The notes under the pieces were generated by a model. The model was not told the origin of the DNA and ran no database searches. It saw nothing but the letters and a program-made list of their open reading frames with translations. 64,000 nt of DNA from Roseomonas fluvialis (GTDB taxonomy: Bacteria; Pseudomonadota; Alphaproteobacteria; Acetobacterales; Acetobacteraceae): contig NZ_AP025637.1 in NCBI RefSeq assembly GCF_022846615.1, forward strand, positions 3,435,001 through 3,499,000. The letters run 5' to 3'. Below are positions 19,251-28,254 of the stretch, piece after piece; position 1 is the stretch's first letter; every line of letters starts with the position of its first letter. The position numbers were made by a program, and so were the translations under genes.

Positions 19251-21272
19251 CTAGCGGTCCTTGCGCGACGCCTGTTCATAGGCGCGCGCGAATTCCTTGC
19301 CGAAGGCGCTGTCGAAATCGTCGTCGAATTGTTCGGTGACCTGCTGGTGGAGCCGCTTGTAGGCCTCCCACAGCTTCTTGTCCTTGCTGGCGAACAGGCC
19401 ACCGCCGCCGCCTTCCTGCGTCTCGAGGCCCTCGGGCGCCAGTCGCGCCAGCAGCGCGCGTGCGGCGGCCTGGGTCGCCGCCAGCGTGGCGACCTGGTGG
19501 GCGGTCAGGTCCTCGACCGTCTCGCGCACCGCGCGGGGGCCCACCTGCGGCCCGGCGGTGAGCAGCGAGGCCAGCGCCTGTTCGTCCGATGCGGCGAACT
19601 TCACCGGGTTGTTGCCGGCCGATCGCAGCATGGTCTGTTCGATGCGGAATTCGCGCTTCACGTCGGCGCGCGCGATCAGCAACTGCCGCAGGCCGGAGAT
19701 GGCCGCGTGGAAGGCCGCGCCCAGGGCGCGCAGCGCCGCGTCGGGGTCGGCATTGGCGGCGAGGTTGGCCGGCAGCCCGGCGCCGGCCAGAAAGGCGGCG
19801 AGCCCGGCCTCGTTGCCGCCACCGCCAGCGTAGGCGGCCGATGCGGGTGCGGGCGGGGGTGCCGCGCGCGGCGGCGGCGGGGGCGGCGCCGGCGGTTCGG
19901 CGAAGGGATCGGCCGCGGCGGGCGCTGCGGCGCGCGGCGGCGGTTCGGCGAAGGGGTCGCTATCCGGCGCCGCGAAGGGTGCCGCGGGTGGCGCGGCAAA
20001 GGGCGCCGCAGGCGGGGGCGCGAACGGCGCCGCCGGCGGAGCCATGGCTGGCGCCGCCGGCGGGGCCATGGGCGGTGGCGGCGGCGGGGCCGCGAAGGCC
20101 GCAGGCGATGGCACCGGCGCGGCAGCCGGCATGGCGAAGGGGTCGGGCCCGCCCGGCGCGAAGGGGTCCGGCGCGGGCTGCGCGGTGAAGCCCGCCGGCG
20201 GCGGGGCGGCAGGTGGCGCGGCGAAAGGGTCTGGCGCGAAAGGGTCGGCCGGGCGCGGCCCAGCGGGCGGCGGCGCGTAGGCGGCGGGCGGGGGTGCCGC
20301 CGGTTGCGGTGCCGGCGCATAGGCGGCCGGAGGCGGGGCATAGGCCGGCGGCGGCGGCGCGGCCGGGGTGGGCGGCGCGGCAGGCGCGCCGCCGCCGAGG
20401 TCGAAGTTCCAGTCGTCGGGGATCTTGCCCGGCCCGCCCGCGGGTGCGGCGGGCGGCGGCGGCGCCATCGGCGCGGCCGGCGTGGGGCTCAGGTCCCAAC
20501 TGTCCGGGATGGCCGAGACCTGCTGCATCGGCTTGGGCGGCAGGAAGGCGTCGGAGGTCGAGGGCCGGTGGTCCGGCATGGCCGGCCCCTCGTTGAAGGG
20601 GTCGAAGTCCGCGGGCATGCCGCTGGCGCTCGGCAGGCCCGGCATGCCCGCGGCCGGCGGGCGCGCGCCCAGGAAGGGGTCGCCGGCGACGCGTGGCTGC
20701 AGCGGTTCGTCGCGCGGCGGCGGCGCGCCCCAGGGCTGGTCCGTCGCAGCCGCCGGCCAGCCGCCCGAGGCCGGCGGCGCGGCATCCCAGCCACCGCCGG
20801 GCGGCGCGCTGCGCGCGGGCTCCCAGGCATTGCCGGCGGGTGCGGCCGGCGCAGCGCCCCAGCCGCCGGGTGCTGGTGCCGCATCCCAGCCGCCGGTCGC
20901 GGGCGGCGGCGCCGCGGCGGGCAAGCCACCACCCCAGGCGCCCGACTGAGCCGACGCCTGTTCGACACGGATCTCGATCTCGTAGGCGCCCAGGCGCAGC
21001 CGGTCGCCGTCCTCGAGCATCTTGACCTGGTCGCGCCCGACCGGCGTATCCGCGTGGTTCACGAAGGTGCCGTTGGTCGACAGGTCGCGCACCTGCCAGC
21101 CGCCACCGCGGAATTCCAGAACGCAATGGTGCTTGGACAGCAGCCGGTCCGGGTCGGGCAGCACCCAGCCGGCATCCGCGCCGCGGCCGATGATGTAATC
21201 GCCGCCGGGCACGCGGCGCTGTTCGGGCACCACGCTGTCGGGGCAGCGCAGGACGCTCAGGGTCAGTTCCAT
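19251..21272 (-). CDS. T6SS FHA-domain protein Fha/TagH
   Basis: This encodes 673 residues from the ATG at 21272, preceded by GGAG 6 nt upstream. Residues 1-95 form an FHA domain with GRGADAGWVLPDPDRLLSKHHC and RDLSTNGTFVN, the phosphothreonine-binding residues. A Pro/Ala/Gly-rich disordered stretch follows (about 100-470), with many DPFA motifs. The C-terminal helical domain of T6SS FHA proteins comes last (AAISGLRQLLIARADVKREF and NNPVKFAASDEQALASLL, ending FDSAFGKEFARAYEQA). Fha is activated by threonine phosphorylation or binds phosphorylated TssL. Upstream in-frame codons as far as 21599 look non-coding. It is the first gene of the fha-tssK-tssL-tssM-tagF-pppA block. Confidence 0.93.
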   Translation of the reverse strand: MELTLSVLRCPDSVVPEQRRVPGGDYIIGRGADAGWVLPDPDRLLSKHHCVLEFRGGGWQVRDLSTNGTFVNHADTPVGRDQVKMLEDGDRLRLGAYEIEIRVEQASAQSGAWGGGLPAAAPPPATGGWDAAPAPGGWGAAPAAPAGNAWEPARSAPPGGGWDAAPPASGGWPAAATDQPWGAPPPRDEPLQPRVAGDPFLGARPPAAGMPGLPSASGMPADFDPFNEGPAMPDHRPSTSDAFLPPKPMQQVSAIPDSWDLSPTPAAPMAPPPPAAPAGGPGKIPDDWNFDLGGGAPAAPPTPAAPPPPAYAPPPAAYAPAPQPAAPPPAAYAPPPAGPRPADPFAPDPFAAPPAAPPPAGFTAQPAPDPFAPGGPDPFAMPAAAPVPSPAAFAAPPPPPPMAPPAAPAMAPPAAPFAPPPAAPFAAPPAAPFAAPDSDPFAEPPPRAAAPAAADPFAEPPAPPPPPPRAAPPPAPASAAYAGGGGNEAGLAAFLAGAGLPANLAANADPDAALRALGAAFHAAISGLRQLLIARADVKREFRIEQTMLRSAGNNPVKFAASDEQALASLLTAGPQVGPRAVRETVEDLTAHQVATLAATQAAARALLARLAPEGLETQEGGGGGLFASKDKKLWEAYKRLHQQVTEQFDDDFDSAFGKEFARAYEQASRKDR

Positions 21273-21679
21273 CGGAAGGCTCCTGCGCAGGAGGGCCGCC
21301 CACCGGGGGCGGGGGTTGCGCGGCGACGGCAGGCAAAGCGGGCGGTCATCGGGTGCAGCATAGCCGCTGCGGACCCTTCGCGGGATGGCGGTTGCGGGTC
21401 GTGACCGGCGGCGGCGCCGGGCCGCGCGCGAACAGGCATGGCGCCACGCGGCGCGGGACCAAGCGCCGCGCCGCGCCGTGCATGCACGCGCCCCTGCCGC
21501 CATCGCTGGCCGATGCCATCCGACATCCAACCCTTCCTCCGCCCCGGGGGCAGCATAGACGTGTCCGGTGCCACCCTGGAACAGCATGCAGGGTTCCACA
21601 ATGCTGCCAGATCACGCGGCGGTGTCCCGGCTTGCGCCATCGCAAGGCAGCGCCCTGCCCGGGCCGCCACGATCGGTGC
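21273..21679. other. 407-bp divergent intergenic region between fha and hemN
   Basis: No gene is apparent. Two inverted repeats stand out. A perfect 14-bp palindrome, CTCCTGCGCAGGAG (21280-21293), contains the fha ribosome binding site on the minus strand. The other, TGGAAC (21577-21582) with GTTCCA (21593-21598), lies about 80 bp before hemN and could be an operator. No FNR-type TTGAT-N4-ATCAA site was found, although hemN genes are often under such control. No confident promoter was identified. Confidence 0.5.
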
Positions 21680-23029
21680 ATGACCGATGCCCTCGACCTG
21701 CCCGCCGACACCCTGTTGCGCCACGCCGCCACGCCGCTGCCGCGCTACACCAGCTATCCGACCGCGCCGCATTTCGGCCCGCTGGAGGCGGAAACCTACG
21801 CCGGCTGGCTGCGCCAGGCCGGGTCCGGGGATGCGCTGTCGCTCTATGCCCATGTGCCGTTCTGCCATGCGCTGTGCTGGTATTGCGGCTGTCATACCTC
21901 GGTCACGCGGTCGGCTGCGCGCATCGCCCGCTACAAAGACGCGCTGGCGCGCGAGGCGGCGATGGTCGCGGCGCTGCTACCCGCCCATGCGGGCGTGGCG
22001 GCGCTGCACCTGGGCGGGGGCACGCCCACGGCGCTCGGCGCGGCGGGGCTGCTCCGACTGGCCGCGACGCTGCGCGGGCTGTTCGCCTTCCAACCGGGCG
22101 CCGAGGTCGCGGCCGAACTCGACCCGCGCACGCTGGGCGCCGATCTGCTTGATGCGTTGGGGGAGCTCGGCCTGACGCGCGCGAGCCTGGGCGTGCAGGA
22201 CATCACGCCGGCGGTGCAGGCCCTGATCGGGCGAATCCAGCCGACCGCGCAGGTCGAGGCCGCGGTGCGCGGGCTGCGCGCGCTGGGCGTGGCGGGCATC
22301 AACATGGACCTGATCTACGGCCTGCCGGCGCAGGGCGTGGCCGAGATCGAGGCCTCGGCCCGATTCGCCGCGGATTGCGGCGCCGACCGCGTCGCGGTCT
22401 TCGGCTACGCGCACGTGCCCTGGATGAAGGCGCACCAGAAGGGCATCAAGGTCGCGGACCTGCCCGGCGCGGCGCTGCGCATGCGCCAGGCGGAGGCCGC
22501 CGCGCGCGTGCTGACCGATGCCGGCTATGTCGCGGTCGGGCTCGACCACTTCGCGCGGCCCGGGGATGCGATGGCGCGGGCCGCCGCCGCCGGCACGCTG
22601 CGACGCAACTTCCAGGGCTATACCACCGACACCGCGCCCTACCTGCTGGGCTTCGGCGCCTCGGCGATCGGTGCAAGCCCCGGCGGCTTCGTGCAGAACG
22701 AGGCGGAGGAAAAGCGCTGGCTTGCCGCGGTCGAGGCCGGGCGGCTGCCCGTCGCGCGCGGCCGCGCGCTGAGCGCCGACGACCGCATCCGCGCCGGGCT
22801 GATCGAACGCGTGATGTGCGATGGGTTCGTGGGCGTCGACTCGGTTCCGCCGGCCGTGATGGCCGCGGCGGCGCCGCGCATCGATGCGCTGGTGGCCGAC
22901 GGGCTGGTGGATCGCCGCGGCGCGCGCCTCACCATGACCGCTGCCGGGCGGCCCTTCCTGCGCCACCTGGCGGCCTGCTTTGATGCCTACTTGGCGCCCT
23001 CGCCCGCGCGGCACAGCGCGGCGGTGTAG
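21680..23029 (+). CDS. hemN: oxygen-independent coproporphyrinogen III oxidase HemN
   Basis: The 449-residue radical-SAM enzyme matches HemN (about 455). The cluster motif C-x3-C-x2-C-x-C is at Cys62, 66, 69 and 71 (CHALCWYCGC), followed by LHLGGGTPTAL and LTRASLGVQDI. The HemN-type C-terminal domain includes RNFQGYTTDTAPYLLGFGASAIG and a winged-helix end. It converts coproporphyrinogen III to protoporphyrinogen IX without oxygen in haem or bacteriochlorophyll synthesis. The ATG at 21680 gives the family-typical N-terminus PRYTSYPTAPHF; the upstream open frame is not conserved. It stands alone, divergent from fha and convergent with the response regulator. Confidence 0.95.
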   Translation: MTDALDLPADTLLRHAATPLPRYTSYPTAPHFGPLEAETYAGWLRQAGSGDALSLYAHVPFCHALCWYCGCHTSVTRSAARIARYKDALAREAAMVAALLPAHAGVAALHLGGGTPTALGAAGLLRLAATLRGLFAFQPGAEVAAELDPRTLGADLLDALGELGLTRASLGVQDITPAVQALIGRIQPTAQVEAAVRGLRALGVAGINMDLIYGLPAQGVAEIEASARFAADCGADRVAVFGYAHVPWMKAHQKGIKVADLPGAALRMRQAEAAARVLTDAGYVAVGLDHFARPGDAMARAAAAGTLRRNFQGYTTDTAPYLLGFGASAIGASPGGFVQNEAEEKRWLAAVEAGRLPVARGRALSADDRIRAGLIERVMCDGFVGVDSVPPAVMAAAAPRIDALVADGLVDRRGARLTMTAAGRPFLRHLAACFDAYLAPSPARHSAAV

Positions 23030-23035
23030 CCGCGC

Positions 23036-23407
23036 CTATCGCGCGCCGGCGCAGAGCCGGTCGATCGCAACCGTCAGGTCGGCCGGATCATAGGGCTTGG
23101 GCAGCACCGGGATGTGCCGCAGATGCGCCGGCAGCCCCGCCGCGCCATAGCCGGTCGCGACCAGGAACGGGATGCCGCGCGCCGAGAGCGCATCGGCGAC
23201 CGACAGCGAATTCTCGCCGCCAAGGTTGAGGTCGAGCACCGCCGCATCCGGCGGGTCGGCCTTCAGCAGTTCCAGCGCCTGCGAGACGGTGCGCGCCGGG
23301 CCGACCACGGTGAAGCCGGCATCCATCAGGGCGTCCTCGACCAGCATGGCGACCAGGGCTTCGTCCTCCACCACGAGGATGCGGCGTTCCGTCGCGGGGC
23401 TGCTCAT
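23036..23407 (-). CDS. single-domain response regulator
   Basis: The 123-residue protein is one receiver domain with no output domain. The acidic pocket is Glu14-Asp15, the phospho-acceptor is Asp59 (AVLDLNLGGE), and the switch residues are Thr85 and Lys104 (VLPKPY). Single receivers of this sort, with GENS after the acceptor, are common in alphaproteobacteria and usually take phosphate from HWE/HisKA2-type sensor kinases. No kinase gene is adjacent, so the partner is unknown. The ATG at 23407 is chosen because the receiver fold begins just after it. The 145 bp between this gene and the MFS stop hold no feature I can support. Confidence 0.9.
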   Translation of the reverse strand: MSSPATERRILVVEDEALVAMLVEDALMDAGFTVVGPARTVSQALELLKADPPDAAVLDLNLGGENSLSVADALSARGIPFLVATGYGAAGLPAHLRHIPVLPKPYDPADLTVAIDRLCAGAR

Positions 23408-23552
23408 GCTGTGCTGGTTCCCTCGGGTCGCGCCAGGTGTCGGGCCGCGGACGCGCCCCGTCGCGACGCGCCCGGCCTGCGCGCCACGTTTCGCTTCTAG
23501 CACGCGCGCGGCACGATGGCAGACAAAGCGGTATTTCGTTACGCCTCGGCGA

Positions 23553-24764
23553 TCACGCTCTCGTGGCCGCCGCGACCGCGGCCAGCGCGGCCAGGCCAGC
23601 CATCGCCATCAGCGCGATCGCCATGCGCGGGCCGAAGCCATCCGCCAGCGCGCCCACCAGCAGCACACCGGCTGGCCCCATGCCGATGCAGGTGGTGGTG
23701 AGGCCCAGGATGCGCGACCGTGCCTCGATCGGCGCATGCATCATCACCAGGCCGGTCTGCAGGCTGGCGAAGGCGGCGGTGCCCATGCCGCCGAGCAGGA
23801 GCAGCGCCACCGCGAGCGGCAGGCTGGGCGCGAGGGCCGCGCAGGTCAGCACCACGAGGAAGCCGGCCGATCCGAGCAGCAGTGTGAGCCGCCCCGGCGG
23901 CGCGCCGCGCCGGAACGCCAGGCCGAGCCCGGCCAGCAGCGCGCCGAAGGGCTCGGCGGCCGCGAGAAGGCCGATCTGCACCGGGGTCGCGCTGAAGGCG
24001 ATGGCACCGAAGGCCGGCAGGATCGCGGTGTAGGAAAAGCCGAAGACGTTCATCGCGATGGTCACGCCCAGCACCAGGCGCAACAGCGGGTGCGCGAGCG
24101 CGATGCGCGCCGCCGCGATGACGTCCCGCACCAAATGCCGCGCCTGCAACTGCCGGCGTTCCTGCACGTGCTGCACGCCCGAGACCAGGAACAACGCCAC
24201 CAGGTAGAGCGTGGCTGCGATGACATAGGCGGCGGTCACACCCACCGTCTGGAAGAAGAAGCCGCCGGCAAGCGGCCCGACCATACGCGTGGTGCTGTTG
24301 GTGACGGTGTCGAGTGCGACAGCCTGTACGATGCGCGCGGGCCCCGCGGTCTCGGCGACCATGCGCCGGCGCGTGGCAAGTTCGTTGGTCCAGGCGAGGC
24401 CACCCAGCAGCCCGTTGAGGAACAGGTGCCACAGCGCGAGATGCCCGGTCGCGGCCAGCAGCGCGATGACGATGGCGCCCGCCGCGGTCGCCGCCTGGCC
24501 GGCCATGAGCAGCGTCTTGCGGTTCAGGCTTTCGGCCACCGCGCCGGCCAGCGCACCGGCGGTCAGCATGGGCAGCGCGCGCGACATCAGCACGAGCGAG
24601 ACGGCGAAGGCCGATTGCGTGAGCTGGTAGGCGAACAGCCCGCTCACCAGCATCTCGACCCAGCGCATGGAATTGGTCAGCCCACCGGCGGACCACAGCC
24701 GGAGGAATGCCCCGTCCGCGAGCAGGTCGCGGATCGGGCTGCGGTCGTGAGCCGGCGCGCTCAA
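23553..24764 (-). CDS. MFS transporter (probable exporter)
   Basis: About 403 residues with roughly 12 hydrophobic segments; it resembles MFS-3/EntS-like exporters (NELATRRRMVAETAGPARIVQAVALD, TRMVGPLAGGFFF). The likely start is TTG at 24764, which overlaps the stop of the upstream oxidase gene as TTGA and gives a normal MFS length. No ATG or GTG is suitably placed, and the long N-terminal extension otherwise possible is Arg-rich and lies antisense-like over the oxidase gene. The substrate cannot be told from sequence. Coupling with the alpha-hydroxy-acid oxidase suggests the two are co-expressed. Confidence 0.85.
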   Translation of the reverse strand: MSAPAHDRSPIRDLLADGAFLRLWSAGGLTNSMRWVEMLVSGLFAYQLTQSAFAVSLVLMSRALPMLTAGALAGAVAESLNRKTLLMAGQAATAAGAIVIALLAATGHLALWHLFLNGLLGGLAWTNELATRRRMVAETAGPARIVQAVALDTVTNSTTRMVGPLAGGFFFQTVGVTAAYVIAATLYLVALFLVSGVQHVQERRQLQARHLVRDVIAAARIALAHPLLRLVLGVTIAMNVFGFSYTAILPAFGAIAFSATPVQIGLLAAAEPFGALLAGLGLAFRRGAPPGRLTLLLGSAGFLVVLTCAALAPSLPLAVALLLLGGMGTAAFASLQTGLVMMHAPIEARSRILGLTTTCIGMGPAGVLLVGALADGFGPRMAIALMAMAGLAALAAVAAATRA

Positions 24765-25885
24765 TACCCTGAGTCGTCGAGCCGCAGCAGCGGGAAGGCG
24801 CTGTGGACATGCGGCATGTTGGTGGGCATGGACGGCGCCACGAAGCCCGGGCCGAGTTCCGCCACGGACGTCACGCCGAGCAGGCCGAGTGCCGAGCGGA
24901 ACTCGTTCTCCAGGATTTCCAGCAGGCGCACCACGCCGGCCGCGCCATCGGCTGCCAGCGCATAGCAGTACAGCCGCCCGAGGCCGACGCATTCGGCGCC
25001 GAGGCACAGCGCCTTCACGATGTCGGTCCCGCGCGAGAAGCCGCCATCGACCCAGACCTTGGCCCGGCCGCCCACGGCCTGCACGACTTCGGGCAGCACC
25101 TCGATCGACCCGCGCCCGGCATCGAGCTGGCGGCCGCCATGGTTCGAGACGTACACCACCTCGACCCCGTGCTGGCAGGCGATCAGCGCGTCTTCGCCGG
25201 TGCCGATGCCCTTCAGGATCAGCGGCAGCGTGGGGTGCTTGTCCTTGATGCGCTTCACGTCGTCCCAGTTGAGCATCGCCTGGTAGCGCTGCGCGTCGCC
25301 GGTGGCACTCGCGCGCCAGGGCTTGGCGAAGCGGCGCACGATGTCGCGTTCGCGCCGCGAATAGATCGCGGTGTCCACGGTCAGGCAGAAGGCGTCGTAG
25401 CCGCTGCCGATGGCGCGCTGGATGCTGTCCTCGACCGACGCCGCGTCACCGCGGACATAGAGCTGGTAGATCTTCATGCCCGTGGCCGCGGCCGCGACCT
25501 CCTCCAGCCCTGGCTTCGAGACGGAGGACAGCATGATGGGCACGCCGAAGCCGGTCGCACCTTCGCCCGCCGTGACCGCGCCATTGGCACCGACCGCCAT
25601 GTATTCCAGCCCGCCGACCGGGGCGAGCAGCACCGGCAAGCGCACCTTCTTGCCGAACAGGGTGGAGGAGGTGTCGATGCTGGAGACGTCGCGCAGCACG
25701 CGCGGGCGCAGCGCCAGCGCATCGATCCCCATGCGGTTGCGGCGCATGGTGGCCTCGGTCTCGGTGGCGCCGACCAGGTAGTCCCAGATGTTCGCGTCGA
25801 GCCGGTTCTTCGCCGCCTTCACGAATTCATGCAGCGCCAGGTACTTCTCCTGGAGCTGGGCGAGGTGGTCGGGATTCACGGGCAT
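24761..25885 (-). CDS. FMN-dependent alpha-hydroxy-acid oxidase/dehydrogenase
   Basis: The 374-residue protein is a TIM-barrel flavoenzyme of the lactate oxidase/glycolate oxidase family. The catalytic region VVYVSNHGGRQLD contains the active-site His and the substrate-binding Arg. VWVDGGFSRGTDIVKALCLGA and VGLGRL bind the FMN phosphate, and LPVLLAPVGG lies near the N-terminus. Such enzymes oxidise L-2-hydroxy acids to 2-keto acids. There is no membrane-association insert of the kind seen in quinone-linked LldD, so a soluble oxidase or monooxygenase is possible; the exact substrate is unknown. It lies 15 bp after the isocitrate lyase/PEP mutase family gene and overlaps the MFS gene. Confidence 0.88.
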   Translation of the reverse strand: MPVNPDHLAQLQEKYLALHEFVKAAKNRLDANIWDYLVGATETEATMRRNRMGIDALALRPRVLRDVSSIDTSSTLFGKKVRLPVLLAPVGGLEYMAVGANGAVTAGEGATGFGVPIMLSSVSKPGLEEVAAAATGMKIYQLYVRGDAASVEDSIQRAIGSGYDAFCLTVDTAIYSRRERDIVRRFAKPWRASATGDAQRYQAMLNWDDVKRIKDKHPTLPLILKGIGTGEDALIACQHGVEVVYVSNHGGRQLDAGRGSIEVLPEVVQAVGGRAKVWVDGGFSRGTDIVKALCLGAECVGLGRLYCYALAADGAAGVVRLLEILENEFRSALGLLGVTSVAELGPGFVAPSMPTNMPHVHSAFPLLRLDDSGY

Positions 25886-25900
25886 GGCGGGTCTCGTTCG

Positions 25901-26770
25901 TCAGAGGAAGTCGCGGGTCCAGGCGGCGTAGTCGGCCTCGCGCGTGACCTGCTTCATCAGGGCGGGCGGGGCGATGTTCTTGAGCTCGGCGGGCGGGGTT
26001 CCCTCGCGCAGCGCGGCCAGCGTGGCGTGGATGGCGGCGACTGCGGCGGCGAAGGGCTGGTGGCCCTGCAGGGCCACGCGCACGCCATGGGCGGCGAGGC
26101 GGCCGCGGTCGGACATCGCGGGGGGCGTGCCGCCCAGGATGATCGGCATGCCCTGCGCCGCGGCCTGCAGCGCGGCCAGTTGGTCCCAATCATTCACGCC
26201 GGTGAAGAACAGCGCGTCGGTGCCGCAGGTGGCATAGGCGCGGCAGCGGCGCACGGCCTCGTCCAGGTTGACCAGGTTCAGCGCGCTGGTGCGGGCGATG
26301 ACCGTCAGCCCCGCATCCTCGCGCGCCGCCACCGCCGCGCGCACCTTGCCCAGCCCGGCTTCGAGGCTGAGCAGCCCCGGTTCGCCGGTGCCGTGGCCGC
26401 GTGGCAGGTCGGTGTCCTCGATGGTCAGCGCAGCGATGCCGGCGGTCTCGAGTTCCTGCACGGTGCGCATCACGTTCAGCGCATTGCCGTAGCCATGGTC
26501 GGCATCGACCAGCAGCGGCGGTGCGCCGCCGCGGCAGATGCGCCGCGCCTGGTCGGCGAATTCGCTGAGCGTCAGCACGATGATGTCGGGTGCGCCCAGC
26601 ACCGTCAGCGAGGCGACGGACCCGGCAAACATCGCCGCCTCGAAGCCGAGGTCGGCGGCGATGCGCCCGGCGATCGGGTCATGGACCGAAGCGGGATGGA
26701 TGCAGGCCGTGCCTGACAGGATGGCGCGAAAGGACGCGCGGCGGGCTGCCGTGCTGGCTGGACGATCCAT
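25901..26770 (-). CDS. isocitrate lyase/PEP mutase family protein (oxaloacetate decarboxylase-like)
   Basis: The 289-residue TIM-barrel protein has LLVDADHGYGNALNVMRTVQELE and IEDTDLPRG, the metal-binding and active-site strands of the superfamily. It lacks the KKCGH loop of isocitrate lyase. Its length and the arrangement around the DADHGYG motif are closest to bacterial oxaloacetate decarboxylases of this superfamily (about 287 residues), which decarboxylate oxaloacetate with Mg2+. Carboxyvinyl-carboxyphosphonate-type activity cannot be excluded. It is the first gene of a three-gene run with the alpha-hydroxy-acid oxidase and the MFS exporter, divergent from the M20 peptidase across 88 bp. 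Confidence 0.82.
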   Translation of the reverse strand: MDRPASTAARRASFRAILSGTACIHPASVHDPIAGRIAADLGFEAAMFAGSVASLTVLGAPDIIVLTLSEFADQARRICRGGAPPLLVDADHGYGNALNVMRTVQELETAGIAALTIEDTDLPRGHGTGEPGLLSLEAGLGKVRAAVAAREDAGLTVIARTSALNLVNLDEAVRRCRAYATCGTDALFFTGVNDWDQLAALQAAAQGMPIILGGTPPAMSDRGRLAAHGVRVALQGHQPFAAAVAAIHATLAALREGTPPAELKNIAPPALMKQVTREADYAAWTRDFL

Positions 26771-26858
26771 CCCGGGGTTCCTCGGTCTTGTGGCGCGCAG
26801 TCTGCAACCGGGCGCGACAACGGTCTAGGCTGGCCCCGGACATGCGAGGGATGCACGG

Positions 26859-28250
26859 ATGAGCGACGTGGTGGCCGAGCGCCTGGTGGCGCGCAAGGAC
26901 GAGATCCTGGAGCGGCTGATGGCGCTGCTGCGCCTGCCCAGCGTCAGCACCGATCCGGCCTATGCGGCCGGGATGAAGGCGACGCGGGACTTCCTGATGG
27001 CGCGGCTGACCGAGGGCGGTGTGCAGGATGTCCGCCTGCTGGATGGCGGCGGCCACCCGGCCATCACCGGCGTTTGGAACGGCGCGCCGGGCAAGCCGAC
27101 CCTGCTGATCTACGGCCATTACGACGTGCAGCCGCCCGACCCGCTCGACCTGTGGCACAGCCCGCCCTTCGAACCGACCATCCGCGACGGGCGGATCTAT
27201 GCGCGCGGGGCCTCGGACGTGAAGGGATCCACGCTGATCGCCATCGAGACCGTTATCGAATTCATCAAGGCCGGCGGCTGCCCGGTGAACATCCGTTTCT
27301 TCCTGGAGGGCGAGGAGGAGATCGGCAGCCCGTCGCTGGGCGCCATCATCGACCGCTTCCCCGATGCGCTGGTGGGCGATGCGATGATCTCGGCCGATGG
27401 CGGCCGGGCCAGCACGACGCTGCCCACCATCAGCGTGGGGTCGCGCGGGCTCACGGCGCTGCGCTTCACGCTGCGCACCGCCGCGAAGGACATGCATTCG
27501 GGGCGCTATGGCGGCGCGGTGCGCAATGCGAACCATGAACTCGCGCGGCTGGTGGCCTCGCTGCACGATGCGGACGGACGCATCGCGGTTCCCGGCTTCA
27601 TGGAATTGATGCCCCCGGTCAGCGCGCGCGATGCCGCGGACGCGGCGGCGCTGCCGGTGGACGAGGCCGCCTTCTATGGCGAGATCGGCGCCGCACCCTA
27701 TGGCGATGCGGGCTTTTCCGTCCGCGAGCGCATCACGCTGCTGCCCACCATCGAGGTGAACGGCATGTGGGGTGGCTATATCGGCGCCGGGTCCAAGACC
27801 GTGCTGCCCTGCGAGGCACATGCCAAGCTGACCATCCGGCTGGGCCCGGGCATCGACCCGCTGCGGGCGCAGGCGGTGGTGCGCGACCACCTTCTGGCCA
27901 CCGCCGCGCCGGGCACGACGCTGACCTTCGAGGATGCCGGCGCCGGCACGCCCGCCTTCACGCTGCGCGAGGGCCATCCGTTGCTGGAAGCGGCCGAGAC
28001 GGTGATCCGCCGCACCCGCAACCGCGCCCCGGTGCGCGCGCGCGCCGGCGGCACCATCCCGATCACGGCCATTTTCAAGGAACGCCTGGCGCTCGACACC
28101 ATCACCTTCGGCTTCGCGATGCCGGACGAGGACGTGCATGCGCCCAACGAGTTCTTCCGGCTGGCCTCGCTGGAGGAAGGCCTGCGGTCCTGGCCGCTGC
28201 TGCTGACGGAACTGGGGAAGGTCAGCCCGCAGACGCTGCGCGCAGGGTGA
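26859..28250 (+). CDS. M20 family metallopeptidase (dipeptidase-like)
   Basis: The 463-residue protein is an M20 zinc hydrolase. The first metal motif is in LLIYGHYDVQPPDPLDLW, the bridging Asp in ARGASDVKG, and the catalytic Glu pair in FLEGEEEIGSPSL. A dimerisation domain follows (GLTALRFTLRTAAKDMHSG), and HAPNEFFRL near the C-terminus supplies the last ligand. This pattern is typical of M20 dipeptidases acting on dipeptides or similar amide substrates in the cytoplasm. A GAGGG lies about 10 nt before the ATG. It is monocistronic and ends 4 bp before the convergent otsA stop. Confidence 0.9.
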   Translation: MSDVVAERLVARKDEILERLMALLRLPSVSTDPAYAAGMKATRDFLMARLTEGGVQDVRLLDGGGHPAITGVWNGAPGKPTLLIYGHYDVQPPDPLDLWHSPPFEPTIRDGRIYARGASDVKGSTLIAIETVIEFIKAGGCPVNIRFFLEGEEEIGSPSLGAIIDRFPDALVGDAMISADGGRASTTLPTISVGSRGLTALRFTLRTAAKDMHSGRYGGAVRNANHELARLVASLHDADGRIAVPGFMELMPPVSARDAADAAALPVDEAAFYGEIGAAPYGDAGFSVRERITLLPTIEVNGMWGGYIGAGSKTVLPCEAHAKLTIRLGPGIDPLRAQAVVRDHLLATAAPGTTLTFEDAGAGTPAFTLREGHPLLEAAETVIRRTRNRAPVRARAGGTIPITAIFKERLALDTITFGFAMPDEDVHAPNEFFRLASLEEGLRSWPLLLTELGKVSPQTLRAG

Positions 28251-28254
28251 CGGT

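Noticed and set aside
19116..21404. 762-codon plus-strand frame opposite fha
   Set aside because: Antisense of the Pro/Ala linker of Fha; a Gly/Arg-rich artefact.
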